A DNA stretch of 64,000 nucleotides, from contig NZ_JASAMB010000007.1 in assembly GCF_029948125.1 (NCBI RefSeq), positions 124,001 to 188,000 of the forward strand. Reading direction: 5' to 3'. Source of the stretch: Catellatospora sp. KI3 (GTDB lineage Bacteria; Actinomycetota; Actinomycetes; Mycobacteriales; Micromonosporaceae). The notes beneath the pieces were generated by a model. That model was not told the DNA's origin, searched no databases, and saw only the letters and a list, made by a program, of their open reading frames with translations. Below are positions 9,329-17,685 of this stretch, piece after piece. Numbering within the stretch: position 1 is the stretch's first letter; the number at the start of each line of letters is the position of its first letter. Made by a program: the position numbers and the translations under genes.

Positions 9329-10224
9329 TCCAGATACTGGCGATCCTGTCGGTGCTGCTGGTCGGGGGCGGCCTGGCGATGGCGATCGCGTTCCTGGTCG
9401 GCACCAGCAAGCCGGTCGGTCCGGCCTCGCCCACGAAGCTGTGGCTGCGCCGGTTCTGGGCCGGTCCGGGGCGCACCGTCGCGCAGCGGCGTACCCACCG
9501 GTCCCTGCTGGTCTTCTCGGTGGTGGCCGGGGCGGCCGCGTGGCTGTTCACCGGCTGGCCCATCGGCGGCGTGATCGTGCTGCTGGCCATTCCGGGCGTG
9601 CCGTGGCTGTTCTCCGCGGCCAGCGCGGAGAAGAAGGCGATCGCCCGGCTGGGCGCCCTGGAGATGTGGACCCGGCGGGTCAGCGACTACGTCCGCAACG
9701 GCATCGGCCTGCAGGCCGCCATCATCGCCACCGCGCGGACCGCCCCGCCGCTGCTGAACGTCGAGATCAAGACGCTGGCGGCCCGGCTGCAGGCGGGCAC
9801 CGACGCGCCCACCGCGCTGCGGCTGTTCGCCGAGGAGCTCGACGACCACAGCTCCGACGAGGTCATCGCACCGCTGATCCTGCAGGCCGCCGACGCGGGC
9901 GACGGCCTATACGCCGCGCTGTCCGACATCGCCCAGGCGCTGTCTGACGAGATCGTGTCCCGGTCCACCGTGGACAGCGAGCGGGCCAGTGCCCGCTTCA
10001 CGGTGCGGTTCCTCACCGGCGTGACGGTGGCCCTGCTGGTGTTCGGCGCGTTCAGCGCGGAGTACGCCGCGCCCTACCGCACCAGCATGGGGCAGCTGAT
10101 CCTGGTCGCCCTGACGGCGCTGTACATCGGCCTGATGCTGTGGATCCGAGGGCTGTCGCTGCCGCCGCGGCTGCCGCGGCTGCTGCGCGCCGACACCGAC
10201 AAGGCCCCGGCGGTGCCGTCATGA
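9325..10224 (+). CDS. tadB: TadB inner-membrane platform protein
   Basis: A 299-residue polytopic protein of the T2SF/TadB type. There is an N-terminal helix (about 3-25), a pair of helices at about 59-95, a cytoplasmic T2SF domain with ARLGALEMWTRRVSDYVRNG and the GDGLYAALSDIAQALSDEI signature region, and two C-terminal helices (about 232-278). TadB and TadC together form the membrane platform on which the TadA ATPase acts. Start and stop overlap the neighbours by ATGA. Length matches actinobacterial TadB proteins. Confidence 0.9.
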   Translation: MIQILAILSVLLVGGGLAMAIAFLVGTSKPVGPASPTKLWLRRFWAGPGRTVAQRRTHRSLLVFSVVAGAAAWLFTGWPIGGVIVLLAIPGVPWLFSAASAEKKAIARLGALEMWTRRVSDYVRNGIGLQAAIIATARTAPPLLNVEIKTLAARLQAGTDAPTALRLFAEELDDHSSDEVIAPLILQAADAGDGLYAALSDIAQALSDEIVSRSTVDSERASARFTVRFLTGVTVALLVFGAFSAEYAAPYRTSMGQLILVALTALYIGLMLWIRGLSLPPRLPRLLRADTDKAPAVPS

Positions 10225-11096
10225 CCGTGGACTTCTGGTTCGGCCTGGTGATCGCCGCCGGCGCGGTCGTCGGCTACGGGCTGTACCTGCTGGTCATCCA
10301 GTTCGTGCCGGCCACGCCCGCGCTGGGCCCGGCGCTGCGCCGACTGCACCCCACGCTCGGCCCGGACGGCGAACTCACCGCATCCGCCCCGACGGCCACC
10401 GACTGGCTGACCCGCCTGCGGCTGCCCGCCGCCGACCTCGACATCCTCGGCCGCACCGCCGGGCGCCACCTGTTCAGCATCGGGCTGTCGGCGCTGGCGG
10501 CGTTCATGCTGCCGGTGCTGCTCACCGTCGCGGCGGTGCTGCTCGGGTTCTCCATCCCGCTAGTCATCCCGGTCGCGGCGACGCTGCTGTTCGCGCTGGC
10601 AGCGGCGCTGATGGCGCACCTGGACATGATCGCCAAGGCGACGTCGGCGCGGGCGGAGTTCGTCCGGGCGCTGTGCACGTACGCGGCCCTGACGGCGCAC
10701 CAGGTGCGCTCCGGGCACGGCGCGGTCGAGGCGATGGAGCGGTCGGCGAGCATCTGCGACGGGTGGCCGTACACCCGGCTGCGCACCACGCTGCTCACCG
10801 CCCAGCTGCAGATGCGGCCGCCGTGGGACGAGCTCAAGACGCTCGCCGCCGACATCAAGGTGGTGGAGCTGGACAGCTTCGCCGACATCATGCGCAGCGC
10901 GGGCAACGACGGGGCGCAGGTCTACCAGACGCTGCGGGCCCAGTCGGCGTCGCTGCGCGACCAGATCAGGGTCCGGGCGCTGGAGGACGCCAAGACCCGC
11001 AGCTCGAAATTGGACATCCCCTCCACCCTGCTCATCGTCATCCTGCTCGTGCTCGTCGGATATCCGCTGATGGCGAGCCTGATCACCCAGGTATAA
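10221..11096 (+). CDS. tadC: TadC inner-membrane platform protein
   Basis: A 291-residue T2SF-domain protein with membrane helices at about 5-27, 88-135 (two) and 268-289. The cytoplasmic domain contains CTYAALTAHQVRSGHGAVEAM and a second half with SFADIMRSAGNDGAQVYQTL, typical of TadC. It is the partner of TadB. The start (ATG 10221) overlaps the TadB stop. The gene ends with TAA, 21 bp before the small pilin-like gene, which has its own ribosome site (AAGGGAG). Confidence 0.9.
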   Translation: MTVDFWFGLVIAAGAVVGYGLYLLVIQFVPATPALGPALRRLHPTLGPDGELTASAPTATDWLTRLRLPAADLDILGRTAGRHLFSIGLSALAAFMLPVLLTVAAVLLGFSIPLVIPVAATLLFALAAALMAHLDMIAKATSARAEFVRALCTYAALTAHQVRSGHGAVEAMERSASICDGWPYTRLRTTLLTAQLQMRPPWDELKTLAADIKVVELDSFADIMRSAGNDGAQVYQTLRAQSASLRDQIRVRALEDAKTRSSKLDIPSTLLIVILLVLVGYPLMASLITQV

Positions 11097-11117
11097 CAAG
11101 AAGGGAGCACCACCACC

Positions 11118-11321
11118 ATGCTGCTGAAACTCGTGGTGTCCGCCAGCGAGAAGCTGCGTACCCTGACCGACCCGGCCACGCGGGACAAGGGCGAGGGCCC
11201 GGTGCCGCACGTTGTGATGATCTTCATCATGGCGTCGGCCGCGGTCCTCGTCGGCGGCATCATCTACGGCGTCGCCCGGGGCTGGGCCAACAACGTTCCG
11301 ACCACGGTCAACCTGCCCTGA
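11118..11321 (+). CDS. small single-helix protein, candidate Flp-type pilin
   Basis: A 67-residue protein with a charged N-terminus of about 30 residues, a single hydrophobic helix (about 32-53: VVMIFIMASAAVLVGGIIYGV) and a short polar tail. Size, topology and its place right after TadC and before the TadE-like genes make it the best candidate for the major pilin. It lacks the classic Flp pre-pilin motif (G/E followed by VEY). Assignment therefore rests on context. Ribosome site AAGGGAG lies at about 11101-11107. Confidence 0.7.
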   Translation: MLLKLVVSASEKLRTLTDPATRDKGEGPVPHVVMIFIMASAAVLVGGIIYGVARGWANNVPTTVNLP

Positions 11322-11324
11322 GCC

Positions 11325-11765
11325 ATGCCAGGACAATCGCTCGTACGCCGTCGCCGGCTCCCGTCGTGGGGCCGGCGGGGGCTGCGCGCACGCCGACTCG
11401 CCCGCCGCGACCGGGGCGCGGCCGCCGTCGAAATGGCGATCATGGCACTGCCGCTGCTGGTGGTGACGTTCCTCGTGGTGCAGGCGGCCTTCGTGTACCA
11501 GGCGAAGGCGCTGGCCCTGGCCGCCGCGACCCAGGGCGCCAACGCGGCCCGCAACTACGGCTCCGACGCGACCGCCGGGCGTGACCGGGCCCGCGCGTTC
11601 CTGCGGCGGGTCGGCTTCGGCATCGCCGACACCGACGTCACCGCCTCGGTCAACGCCGACGTCGCGACGGTCACCGTCACGGGCAAGGCGCAGAGCATCA
11701 TCCCGTTCTGGGAGTTCACGGTCTCCCACACGGCGTACGGCCCGGTGGAAAGGTTCACCCGATGA
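11325..11765 (+). CDS. TadE-like pseudopilin
   Basis: A 146-residue protein with an Arg-rich N-terminus and the TadE motif RGAAAVEMAIMALPLL at about 30-45, which leads into a single membrane helix. A short extracytoplasmic domain with alternating Val/Thr follows. TadE/TadF proteins are minor pseudopilins. The gene starts 3 bp after the pilin-like gene and its stop overlaps the next start (ATGA at 11762). Confidence 0.85.
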   Translation: MPGQSLVRRRRLPSWGRRGLRARRLARRDRGAAAVEMAIMALPLLVVTFLVVQAAFVYQAKALALAAATQGANAARNYGSDATAGRDRARAFLRRVGFGIADTDVTASVNADVATVTVTGKAQSIIPFWEFTVSHTAYGPVERFTR

Positions 11766-12190
11766 GGGGCGAGGCGCGCGAGCGCGGCTCGGCGGCGGTC
11801 GAGCTCGCCATCCTCGCCCCCACCGCGATCGTGTTCTTCATCGCCGTGGTCATGGCGGGGCGCCTGGGGCTGGCCCGCCAGGCCGCCGACGCGGCCGCCT
11901 ACGACGCGGCCCGCACCGCGAGCCTGGCCCGCACCGAGGCCACGGCCGGCATCCAGGCGCGCGACGCGGCCGCCCGCTCCTTCGCCGCTCAGGGCATCCG
12001 CTGCCGGACGATGACCGTCGCCACCGACACCAGCGGCTTCGACGTGCCGGTGGGCCAGTCGGCGACCGTGCGGGTGTCGTTGACCTGCGTGGCAGACTTC
12101 ACCGACATCATCCTGCCCGGCATGCCCGGCAGCGCCACCCTGACCTCGACCTTCACCAGCCCGCTCGACAAGTACCGGAGCCGCGGATGA
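11762..12190 (+). CDS. second TadE-like pseudopilin
   Basis: A 142-residue protein with an ERGSAAVELAILAPTAIVFF segment at about 7-26, the hallmark of TadE-like pseudopilins. One helix and a small beta-rich domain containing two cysteines (IRCRTM and SLTCVAD) follow. It overlaps its neighbours on both sides by ATGA, so the three pseudopilin genes form a coupled set. Likely a minor component of the pilus or its assembly complex. Confidence 0.83.
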   Translation: MRGEARERGSAAVELAILAPTAIVFFIAVVMAGRLGLARQAADAAAYDAARTASLARTEATAGIQARDAAARSFAAQGIRCRTMTVATDTSGFDVPVGQSATVRVSLTCVADFTDIILPGMPGSATLTSTFTSPLDKYRSRG

Positions 12191-12600
12191 ACCCGCTCCT
12201 CCGGCGCGACGGCGGCAAGATCACCGTCTTCTTCGCCATCATCGCCACCACCTGGGTCATCACCATCGGGCTCGTCGTGGTCGGCACCGGCCGGACCCGG
12301 GCGCTGCAGCGCGCCGACAACATCGCCAGCGAGGCGGCGCGCGCCGCCGGGCAGGCCATCGACCCCGAGGACGCGATCCAGGGCAAGCCGAAGGTCCTTG
12401 ACGCCGCCCTGGCCACCGCCGCGGCGCGCGCGTACATGCGCACCGTGGGCGCCACCGGCACGGTCACCCTCACCGAGGACCGCCGCGGCGTGACGGTACG
12501 CGCGACCATCACCTACCCCAACCCGGTAGGGCTGGACTTCTTCGGCGGGGGCACCTGGACGGTGACCGGCGAAGCGACGGCAACACTCCTCATCGGATAG
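12187..12600 (+). CDS. TadG-like (Rv3660c/TadE-family) membrane protein
   Basis: A 137-residue protein starting with a short basic stretch and a helix at about 12-34 (ITVFFAIIATTWVITIGLVVVG). An RADNIASEAARAAGQAID segment follows, characteristic of TadG-like and helicase/secretion-neighbourhood pseudopilins in actinobacteria. The rest is beta-rich. It ends the tightly overlapping part of the operon. The next gene begins 30 bp later. Confidence 0.78.
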   Translation: MNPLLRRDGGKITVFFAIIATTWVITIGLVVVGTGRTRALQRADNIASEAARAAGQAIDPEDAIQGKPKVLDAALATAAARAYMRTVGATGTVTLTEDRRGVTVRATITYPNPVGLDFFGGGTWTVTGEATATLLIG

Positions 12601-12630
12601 ACCGCCGAGAGCTAGCGAAAGGGCGCACCC

Positions 12631-14739
12631 ATGGCCATCGACCAGCGCACCAGGCCCAACTGGTTCGTGCGCCTGCTCGCCGGGCTCGCGGCACTGGCAC
12701 TGCTCGCCGCGGTGCTCGTCGGCGCGCCCATGGCACTGCTCAAGGTGGCGGGCAACCCGCTGCCCGACCACGTGCCGTCCCTGGACGAGCTGACCACGCT
12801 GCTGACCTCGCCCGACGACGGGCGGCTGTTCCTTCGGCTGCTCGCGCTCGCCGGCTGGTTCGCCTGGTTCACGTTCGCGATCAGCGTGCTGCTGGAGATC
12901 CCGGCCCGGCTGCGCGGGCGCCGCGCCCGCCGCATCCCCGGCCTCGGCGTACAGCAGCGCATCGTCGCGGCGCTGATCGGCGCGATGATCGCCGTGTTCG
13001 CCGGGACCAGCATGGCCACCGCCGCCACCGGCTCGGTGCCCGCGCCGATGGCCGGCCGCGTCGTCGCGGTGGTGCCCGTGACCGCCCCCGTCGGGGCCGT
13101 GCCCATCGGCGGATCCGCCGTGCTGGCACTCGGCCCCGCGACCGCGGTGCCGCACACCGGGGCCCTGGTGCCGGTGTCGCGCCCGCCGACCGACCTGGTC
13201 CGGCTCGCCCCCGCCCACCAACTCGTCGAACGCCCCGTGTACGTGGTGCGCAAGGGCGACTACCTGGGCTGCATCGCCGAGCGGTTCACCGGCGACTTCG
13301 ACCGGTTCCACCAGATCGCGGCGCTCAACCCACAGCTGGTGCGCAACCCGAACCACATCGAGCCGGGCTGGCGGCTGGTGCTGCCCGCCGACTCGTACGA
13401 CCGGGGCCACGCCCGCCACGCCACCGGCAAACTGCTGCTGCCCGCCGTCGAGGACCCCGCCACACCCCCGCCCGCCACGCAGACCCCGCCGCCGACCGCC
13501 ACCCCGGCCCCCGCGCCGACCCCGTCGGCGGTCCCCGCCCCGGCCGTACGCCCCAGCCTGCCCGCCGCCTCGCCGACCGCGATCCCGTCGCCGGTCGTGA
13601 CCACCCCGGCGAGCACCACCCCCGCCAACCCGCCCGGCCTCGACGAGACCGACCCCGGCACCGGCCACATCAAGGTGCTGGCCACCGGCGCCGGACTCGC
13701 CCTGGCCGGCGTGATGGCCGGGCACATGGTGGTGCGCCGCCGCATCCGCCGCATGCACCAGCTCCGGGTACGCCGCAAGCGTCGGCGCGGCCCGCGCAGC
13801 GCCTTCGACTTCAGGGTGCGCGAAGTCCCGCGCCACCAGGCCGCCGACCGGCTCGACGCCGGGCTGCGCCACCTCACCCTCGGCCTGCGCGGCCGGGCCC
13901 CGTGGGAGATGCCCGACGTGGCCGCGGCCTGGGAACACGGCGGCGACCTGGCCATCATCCTGGCCGCCCCGTGCGCCGACCCGCCCGAGCCGTTCGAGGT
14001 GCAGTGGCCCAACACCTGGTCGCTGCCGAGCGCCGCCTGGCTGCCCGACGTCCACACCGCCCCGTCGCTGCTGCCCGGCCTGCTCAAGGTCGGCGCCTGG
14101 CCGCAGGGCGGGCAGCTGTACGTCGACGGCGAGCGCACCGGCCTGCTGACCCTCGTCGGCGACCCGCAACGCTGCGACGACCTGCTGCGGTTCCTAGCCG
14201 CCGAGGTCGCCACCGCCGCCTGGGCCGACGAGGCGTCGGTGGTCGTGGCCGGGTTCAGCGGCGCCGACGTACGCGCCCTGACCGCGCTCAACGACCGGGT
14301 GCGGTTCAGCTCGTCGGTCAGCGACGCGCTCGCGCGCATCGGCCGCCGGGCCGCAGCCAACGCGGCGGTGCTGCACGACACGCAGACCGCCGACACGGTC
14401 ACCGCGCGCATCAACAACGTCACCACCTGGGCCACGCACGTGCTGTTCATCGCCGACCCGTGGGGCGAGCACACAGAGCAGCTGCGCGACCTCGACGCGC
14501 TGCTGGCCGATCTGGGCCGGGTGGGCGTGGTCGTGGTCGCGACGCATCCGACCGGCACCCGGTGGGCGGCGACCGTCGGCGGCGACGGCGGCGTACACAT
14601 GTCCTGGCTGGCCGTCACCGACATCACCGCCTGCGGCCTGACCAGCGAAGAACTCATCACCCACGCTGAGGGCCAGGCCGAGGCCGCCGCCCGCATCCCG
14701 CAGCAGCCCACCGGCGCCCGCCACCGCCTCCGTACCTGA
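12631..14739 (+). CDS. LysM-domain membrane protein of the Tad locus
   Basis: A 702-residue protein. Two or three membrane helices lie at about 13-35, 71-92 and 110-130. A LysM-like peptidoglycan-binding module follows at about 206-252 (VYVVRKGDYLGCIAERFTG, then LNPQLV). A Pro/Thr/Ala-rich linker (about 272-335), another helix (about 350-368) and a C-terminal cytoplasmic-looking domain (about 390-695) complete it. In related actinobacterial loci such LysM proteins often carry a C-terminal BTAD regulatory domain. I cannot see one here. It may couple the pilus machine to the cell wall. The ribosome site is weak (GAAAGG at 12618-12623). Confidence 0.8.
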   Translation: MAIDQRTRPNWFVRLLAGLAALALLAAVLVGAPMALLKVAGNPLPDHVPSLDELTTLLTSPDDGRLFLRLLALAGWFAWFTFAISVLLEIPARLRGRRARRIPGLGVQQRIVAALIGAMIAVFAGTSMATAATGSVPAPMAGRVVAVVPVTAPVGAVPIGGSAVLALGPATAVPHTGALVPVSRPPTDLVRLAPAHQLVERPVYVVRKGDYLGCIAERFTGDFDRFHQIAALNPQLVRNPNHIEPGWRLVLPADSYDRGHARHATGKLLLPAVEDPATPPPATQTPPPTATPAPAPTPSAVPAPAVRPSLPAASPTAIPSPVVTTPASTTPANPPGLDETDPGTGHIKVLATGAGLALAGVMAGHMVVRRRIRRMHQLRVRRKRRRGPRSAFDFRVREVPRHQAADRLDAGLRHLTLGLRGRAPWEMPDVAAAWEHGGDLAIILAAPCADPPEPFEVQWPNTWSLPSAAWLPDVHTAPSLLPGLLKVGAWPQGGQLYVDGERTGLLTLVGDPQRCDDLLRFLAAEVATAAWADEASVVVAGFSGADVRALTALNDRVRFSSSVSDALARIGRRAAANAAVLHDTQTADTVTARINNVTTWATHVLFIADPWGEHTEQLRDLDALLADLGRVGVVVVATHPTGTRWAATVGGDGGVHMSWLAVTDITACGLTSEELITHAEGQAEAAARIPQQPTGARHRLRT

Positions 14740-14753
14740 CCCACCCACCGCCC

Positions 14754-14809
14754 CGCCGACCCCGCTCCGCCGACCTCGCTCCGCCGACCTCGCCCCGCCG
14801 ACCTCGCCC
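14754..14809. repeat. 14-bp tandem repeat, four copies
   Basis: Four adjacent copies of CGCCGACCTCGCYC follow directly after the LysM gene and differ by single bases. They begin a 560-bp gene-free stretch. Confidence 0.7.
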
Positions 14810-14828
14810 CTGGGCCGCACCACCGCGT

Positions 14829-14877
14829 TGTCGCCGTCGACGGCGATCTCCACCCTCGATCGCCGTCGACGGCGACA
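14829..14877. repeat. 20-bp perfect inverted repeat with self-palindromic arms
   Basis: Arms TGTCGCCGTCGACGGCGATC and its complement are separated by 9 bp. Each arm contains the 16-bp palindrome TCGCCGTCGACGGCGA. It could terminate transcription from the LysM gene, but there is no T-run. Confidence 0.6.
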
Positions 14878-14879
14878 GC

Positions 14880-14932
14880 CTGTTGACCGCCAGCGACGAT
14901 CTTCGTCCAAGATCGCCGTCGGCGGTCAGAAC
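14880..14932. repeat. second long inverted repeat of the 14.7-15.3 kb gap
   Basis: Arms beginning CTGTTGACCGCC and ending GGCGGTCAGAACAG pair across a 5-bp loop with a few mismatches. A further related half (TTCTGACCGCCGACGCTGATC) lies just downstream at about 14950. From here to 15300 I see no gene. Confidence 0.5.
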
Positions 14933-15300
14933 AGCGTGTTTTGGGCGGCGTTCTGACCGCCGACGCTGATCATGACGGCGTGGCCGTCCGAAGATCGCGT
15001 TCTGCGGTCACTGTCCAGGCATGCGCTGCGGCCCAACCCGAGACTCGGACCGCAGTTCGCGATCATCTGGAAACGGGAGTCCGCAAGATCGCCTCCCTCG
15101 GTCACTCTCTCCACTCAAACCCCAACCCGGCACCTCGCATCCCGACCCGCACCCCGCACCACTGCGTGCTCGCCGGCGGCGTCTGGACTGAGGAGCGTGA
15201 CCGAGCCGCAGGCTCGGCAGCGACAAGGGAAGACGCCGCCTGAAAGGCGAGCGCGCCGCGCCCGCGAAGGCGGGCGCCATGTTGCAGTAGCGTGGCGGCC

Positions 15301-16245
15301 ATGCCGAGGGAGCTGGTCGACAGCGTGCTCACGCTCATGTGCGCGCATTACGTGTTTCCGGAGCGGGCCGTGTTCGCGGCCGCGAACATCCGGGAACGGT
15401 TCGACGCGGGGCGCTACGAGGGCCTGGACGAGGCCGGGGTGGTCGAGCGGCTCAATGCCGATCTGCGGGAGTTGTGCGCCGACAAGCATCTGCGGTTGCG
15501 CGCCCGCAGGGGGCGGCACGCCGACGGGGGCGAGGGGGCGCCGGGCGACGTGCTGGCGGCGTACCGGGAGCGGCTGCGGACCGACAACCACCGGATCGGC
15601 CGGGTGGAGCGGCTCGACGGCAACGTGGGCTACATCGACCTGCGGGGCGTCACCGATCCGGCCGTCGGCGGGCGGGCCGTCGCGGCGGCGATGGAGCTGG
15701 TGTCGCACACGTACGCGCTGCTGCTGGATCTGCGGCGCAACCGGGGCGGCTCGCCGGACGGGGCGGTCTTCTGGTCCAGTTACTTCTTCCCCGACAGCGG
15801 CACGCACCTGAACAGCATCGAGTCGGCTGAGACCGGCGCGACCCGGCAGTACTGGAGCCTGCCGTACCTGCCCGGCGAGCGCTATCTGGACCGGCCCGTG
15901 TACGTGCTGACCGGCCCGGACACCTTCTCGGCCGGTGAGGAGATCTGCTACAACCTCAAGGCGCAGAGCCGGGCGGTGCTGGTCGGGGAGTCGACGGCCG
16001 GGGGAGCGCACCCGGCGCGGGCCCTGCCGCTCACCGCGACGCTGGAGCTGACGGTGCCGTACGCCCGCTCGGTGAACCCGGTGACCGGGACCAACTGGGA
16101 GGGGGCCGGAGTCGAGCCGGACGTGTCCGTGCCGGCTGAGGAGGCCTACGCGGTCGCGTACCGGGCCGCGCTGGAGCACGTACTGGCGACCGCGTCGGTG
16201 CCGACCCTGCTCGACGAGGCCCGCGCCGCCCTGGCGGCCCTGTGA
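15301..16245 (+). CDS. S41-family (tail-specific/IRBP-type) peptidase
   Basis: A 314-residue protein resembling S41 serine peptidases of the IRBP type. There is a small helical N-terminal domain and then a crotonase-like protease core with GNVGYIDLRGV, LLDLRRNRGGSPDG and the nucleophile region TGPDTFSAGEE (Ser at about 206), followed by VGESTAGGAHP. No signal peptide is visible, so it is probably cytoplasmic. I chose ATG 15301. A TAGCGT -10-like hexamer ends 7 bp before it and overlaps the alternative GTG at 15292, which favours a leaderless start at the ATG. The downstream methyltransferase may have been coupled through TGTGA at 16241-16245. Confidence 0.87.
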   Translation: MPRELVDSVLTLMCAHYVFPERAVFAAANIRERFDAGRYEGLDEAGVVERLNADLRELCADKHLRLRARRGRHADGGEGAPGDVLAAYRERLRTDNHRIGRVERLDGNVGYIDLRGVTDPAVGGRAVAAAMELVSHTYALLLDLRRNRGGSPDGAVFWSSYFFPDSGTHLNSIESAETGATRQYWSLPYLPGERYLDRPVYVLTGPDTFSAGEEICYNLKAQSRAVLVGESTAGGAHPARALPLTATLELTVPYARSVNPVTGTNWEGAGVEPDVSVPAEEAYAVAYRAALEHVLATASVPTLLDEARAALAAL

Positions 16246-16269
16246 CGACGGCGGCAGCGGCGACGCCGG

Positions 16270-16395
16270 ACGACGTGGCGGCCGAGGACGACGTGGCGGC
16301 CCAGGGTGACGTGGTACGTGTTGGCCGAGGGCTACGTGGCGGCTGAGGGCTACGTGGCGGCCGAGGGGGACGTGGTGGCCCAGGATGAGGTGGTG
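16270..16395 (+). repeat. 18-bp minisatellite at the methyltransferase 5' end
   Basis: About seven degenerate copies of an 18-bp unit (GGCTACGTGGCGGCCGAG and variants) run from the intercistronic space into the coding region, where they encode GYVAAE repeats. One copy, at about 16304-16328, carries a 7-bp insertion that shifts the frame. Confidence 0.75.
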
Positions 16396-17148
16396 GCGCG
16401 GCTGCGGGCGGCGGGGTGTGTCTTCGCCGAGGAGGAGGCGGCGGTGCTGCGCGACGGCGACCCCGCGCCGGAGCTGCTGGCCGAGCTGGTGGCGCGCCGG
16501 GTGGCCGGGCTGCCGCTGGAGCACGTGGTCGGGTGGGCGCGGTTCGCCGGGCGGCGGGTGCTGGTCGACCCCGGGGTGTTCGTACCCAGGATGCGTACCG
16601 AGGTGCTGGTGGCGCGGGCGGCGGCGTACGTGCGGACGGGGTCGGTGATCGTGGACTTGTGCTGCGGAAGCGGGGCGCTGGGGGCGGTGCTGGCGGCGGG
16701 CGCCGACGGGCCGGTCGAGTTGTACGCCGCCGACGTGGACCCCGCCGCGGTGAGCTGTGCCCGGCGCAACGTGGAACCGCTGGGCGGCACCGTGTACCAG
16801 GGCGACCTCTACGGCGCGCTCCCGCTGACGCTGCGGGGGCGGGTGGACGTGCTGGTGGCCAACGTGCCGTACGTACCCACCGCGGAGATCGCGCTACTGC
16901 CGGCCGAAGCCCGGCTGTACGAGGCGCCGGTGGCGCTGGACGGCGGCGCTGACGGCCTCGACGTCGCCCGCCGCATCGTCGCCGGGGCCGGGAGCTGGCT
17001 CGCGCCGGGCGGCCAGGTGTTCATGGAGTGCGGCGAGCACCAGGCCGCGGCGGCCGCGACGGCACTGCGCGCCGCGGGCCTCAACCCGTCCCTGCACCAC
17101 GACGACGACCTCGACGTGACCGTCGTCGCCGGCACCCGCACCCACTGA
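16306..17148 (+). CDS. PrmC/HemK-like N5-glutamine methyltransferase paralogue
   Basis: A 280-residue class I SAM-dependent methyltransferase. The SAM-binding motif VIVDLCCGSGALGAVLA sits at about 116-132. The acidic loop LYAADVDPAAV follows, and the substrate motif reads NVPYVPT instead of the canonical NPPY of PrmC release-factor methyltransferases. The N-terminal helical region contains LEHVVGWARFAGRRVLVDPGVF, typical of PrmC-like proteins. The first residues are repeats (GYVAAE) from the minisatellite. GTG 16306 is the first start in this frame. A likely ancestral start at GTG 16242 is cut off by the frameshifting repeat. The protein target is unknown. Confidence 0.85.
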   Translation: MTWYVLAEGYVAAEGYVAAEGDVVAQDEVVARLRAAGCVFAEEEAAVLRDGDPAPELLAELVARRVAGLPLEHVVGWARFAGRRVLVDPGVFVPRMRTEVLVARAAAYVRTGSVIVDLCCGSGALGAVLAAGADGPVELYAADVDPAAVSCARRNVEPLGGTVYQGDLYGALPLTLRGRVDVLVANVPYVPTAEIALLPAEARLYEAPVALDGGADGLDVARRIVAGAGSWLAPGGQVFMECGEHQAAAAATALRAAGLNPSLHHDDDLDVTVVAGTRTH

Positions 17149-17196
17149 CATCCGCGCCCCACCCACTGACATCCGGGCCCGCGCCGCGAAGTGAGC

Positions 17197-17260
17197 GTGC
17201 AGTTTCGGGGAAACTGCTGGAATCGCCGCCAAGATTCGTGCAGTTTCCCCGAAACTGCAC
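17197..17260. repeat. 21-bp perfect inverted repeat
   Basis: GTGCAGTTTCGGGGAAACTGC at 17197-17217 and its exact complement at 17240-17260 enclose a 22-nt loop. It lies between the methyltransferase stop and the next gene, and its AT-containing arms stand out locally. It could be a terminator or a mobile-repeat relic. Confidence 0.65.
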
Positions 17261-17313
17261 GAACCCACCCGTGCCGGGTGGCGGGGTTGTCCGGGCGCGC
17301 TACCGTTGGCGCC

Positions 17314-17607
17314 GTGCCGATCGCCCTCGCCTCCCGCTGGAGCGCCACCCTGTGGCTCGCTCTGCTGTGCACGGGTGTGGTCGCCGCCGGGACGCCGGGC
17401 CTGACCGGCATGCTCGCCTCCGCCGCCGTGCTGGTCGTGGCCTCCGTGGTCGCGCTGCGGGCGCTGGCGGGCATCGACGCGTCCGGCCACGGGCACGCGG
17501 CTTTCGGGAGCAGCCTGCGCGAGCGGGCCAGGCGCCAGCGCGTGCCCCGGCACGCCGATCCCGACGCCGCGGGCCGAGCCCGGCCGCGCGCACCCGGCCT
17601 TCTCTGA
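17314..17607 (+). CDS. small membrane protein upstream of yidC paralogue
   Basis: A 97-residue protein with two hydrophobic helices (about 8-28 and 31-49) and a basic C-terminal tail rich in Arg. I take GTG 17314, with a TACCGT -10-like hexamer 7 bp upstream, as the start (leaderless). A longer in-frame ORF from 17191 would have to be translated through the 21-bp inverted repeat. No family is recognised. It is 78 bp before the YidC-type insertase and may be a small partner of it, which is inference from position. Confidence 0.65.
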   Translation: MPIALASRWSATLWLALLCTGVVAAGTPGLTGMLASAAVLVVASVVALRALAGIDASGHGHAAFGSSLRERARRQRVPRHADPDAAGRARPRAPGLL

Positions 17608-17685
17608 GGAATCACCGCTTCTTCACCGCCGCACGGCGGCCGCTGCCGCGTGTGCGGATTCCTCCATCCTCAGAGAGGTTCCTCC

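Noticed and set aside
14941-15243. 100-codon ORF in the palindrome-rich gap
   Set aside because: It is made largely of repeat sequence and lacks a ribosome site or domain.
17191-17313. Upstream start for the small membrane protein
   Set aside because: It lies in the 21-bp inverted repeat and adds residues that look like translated repeat.
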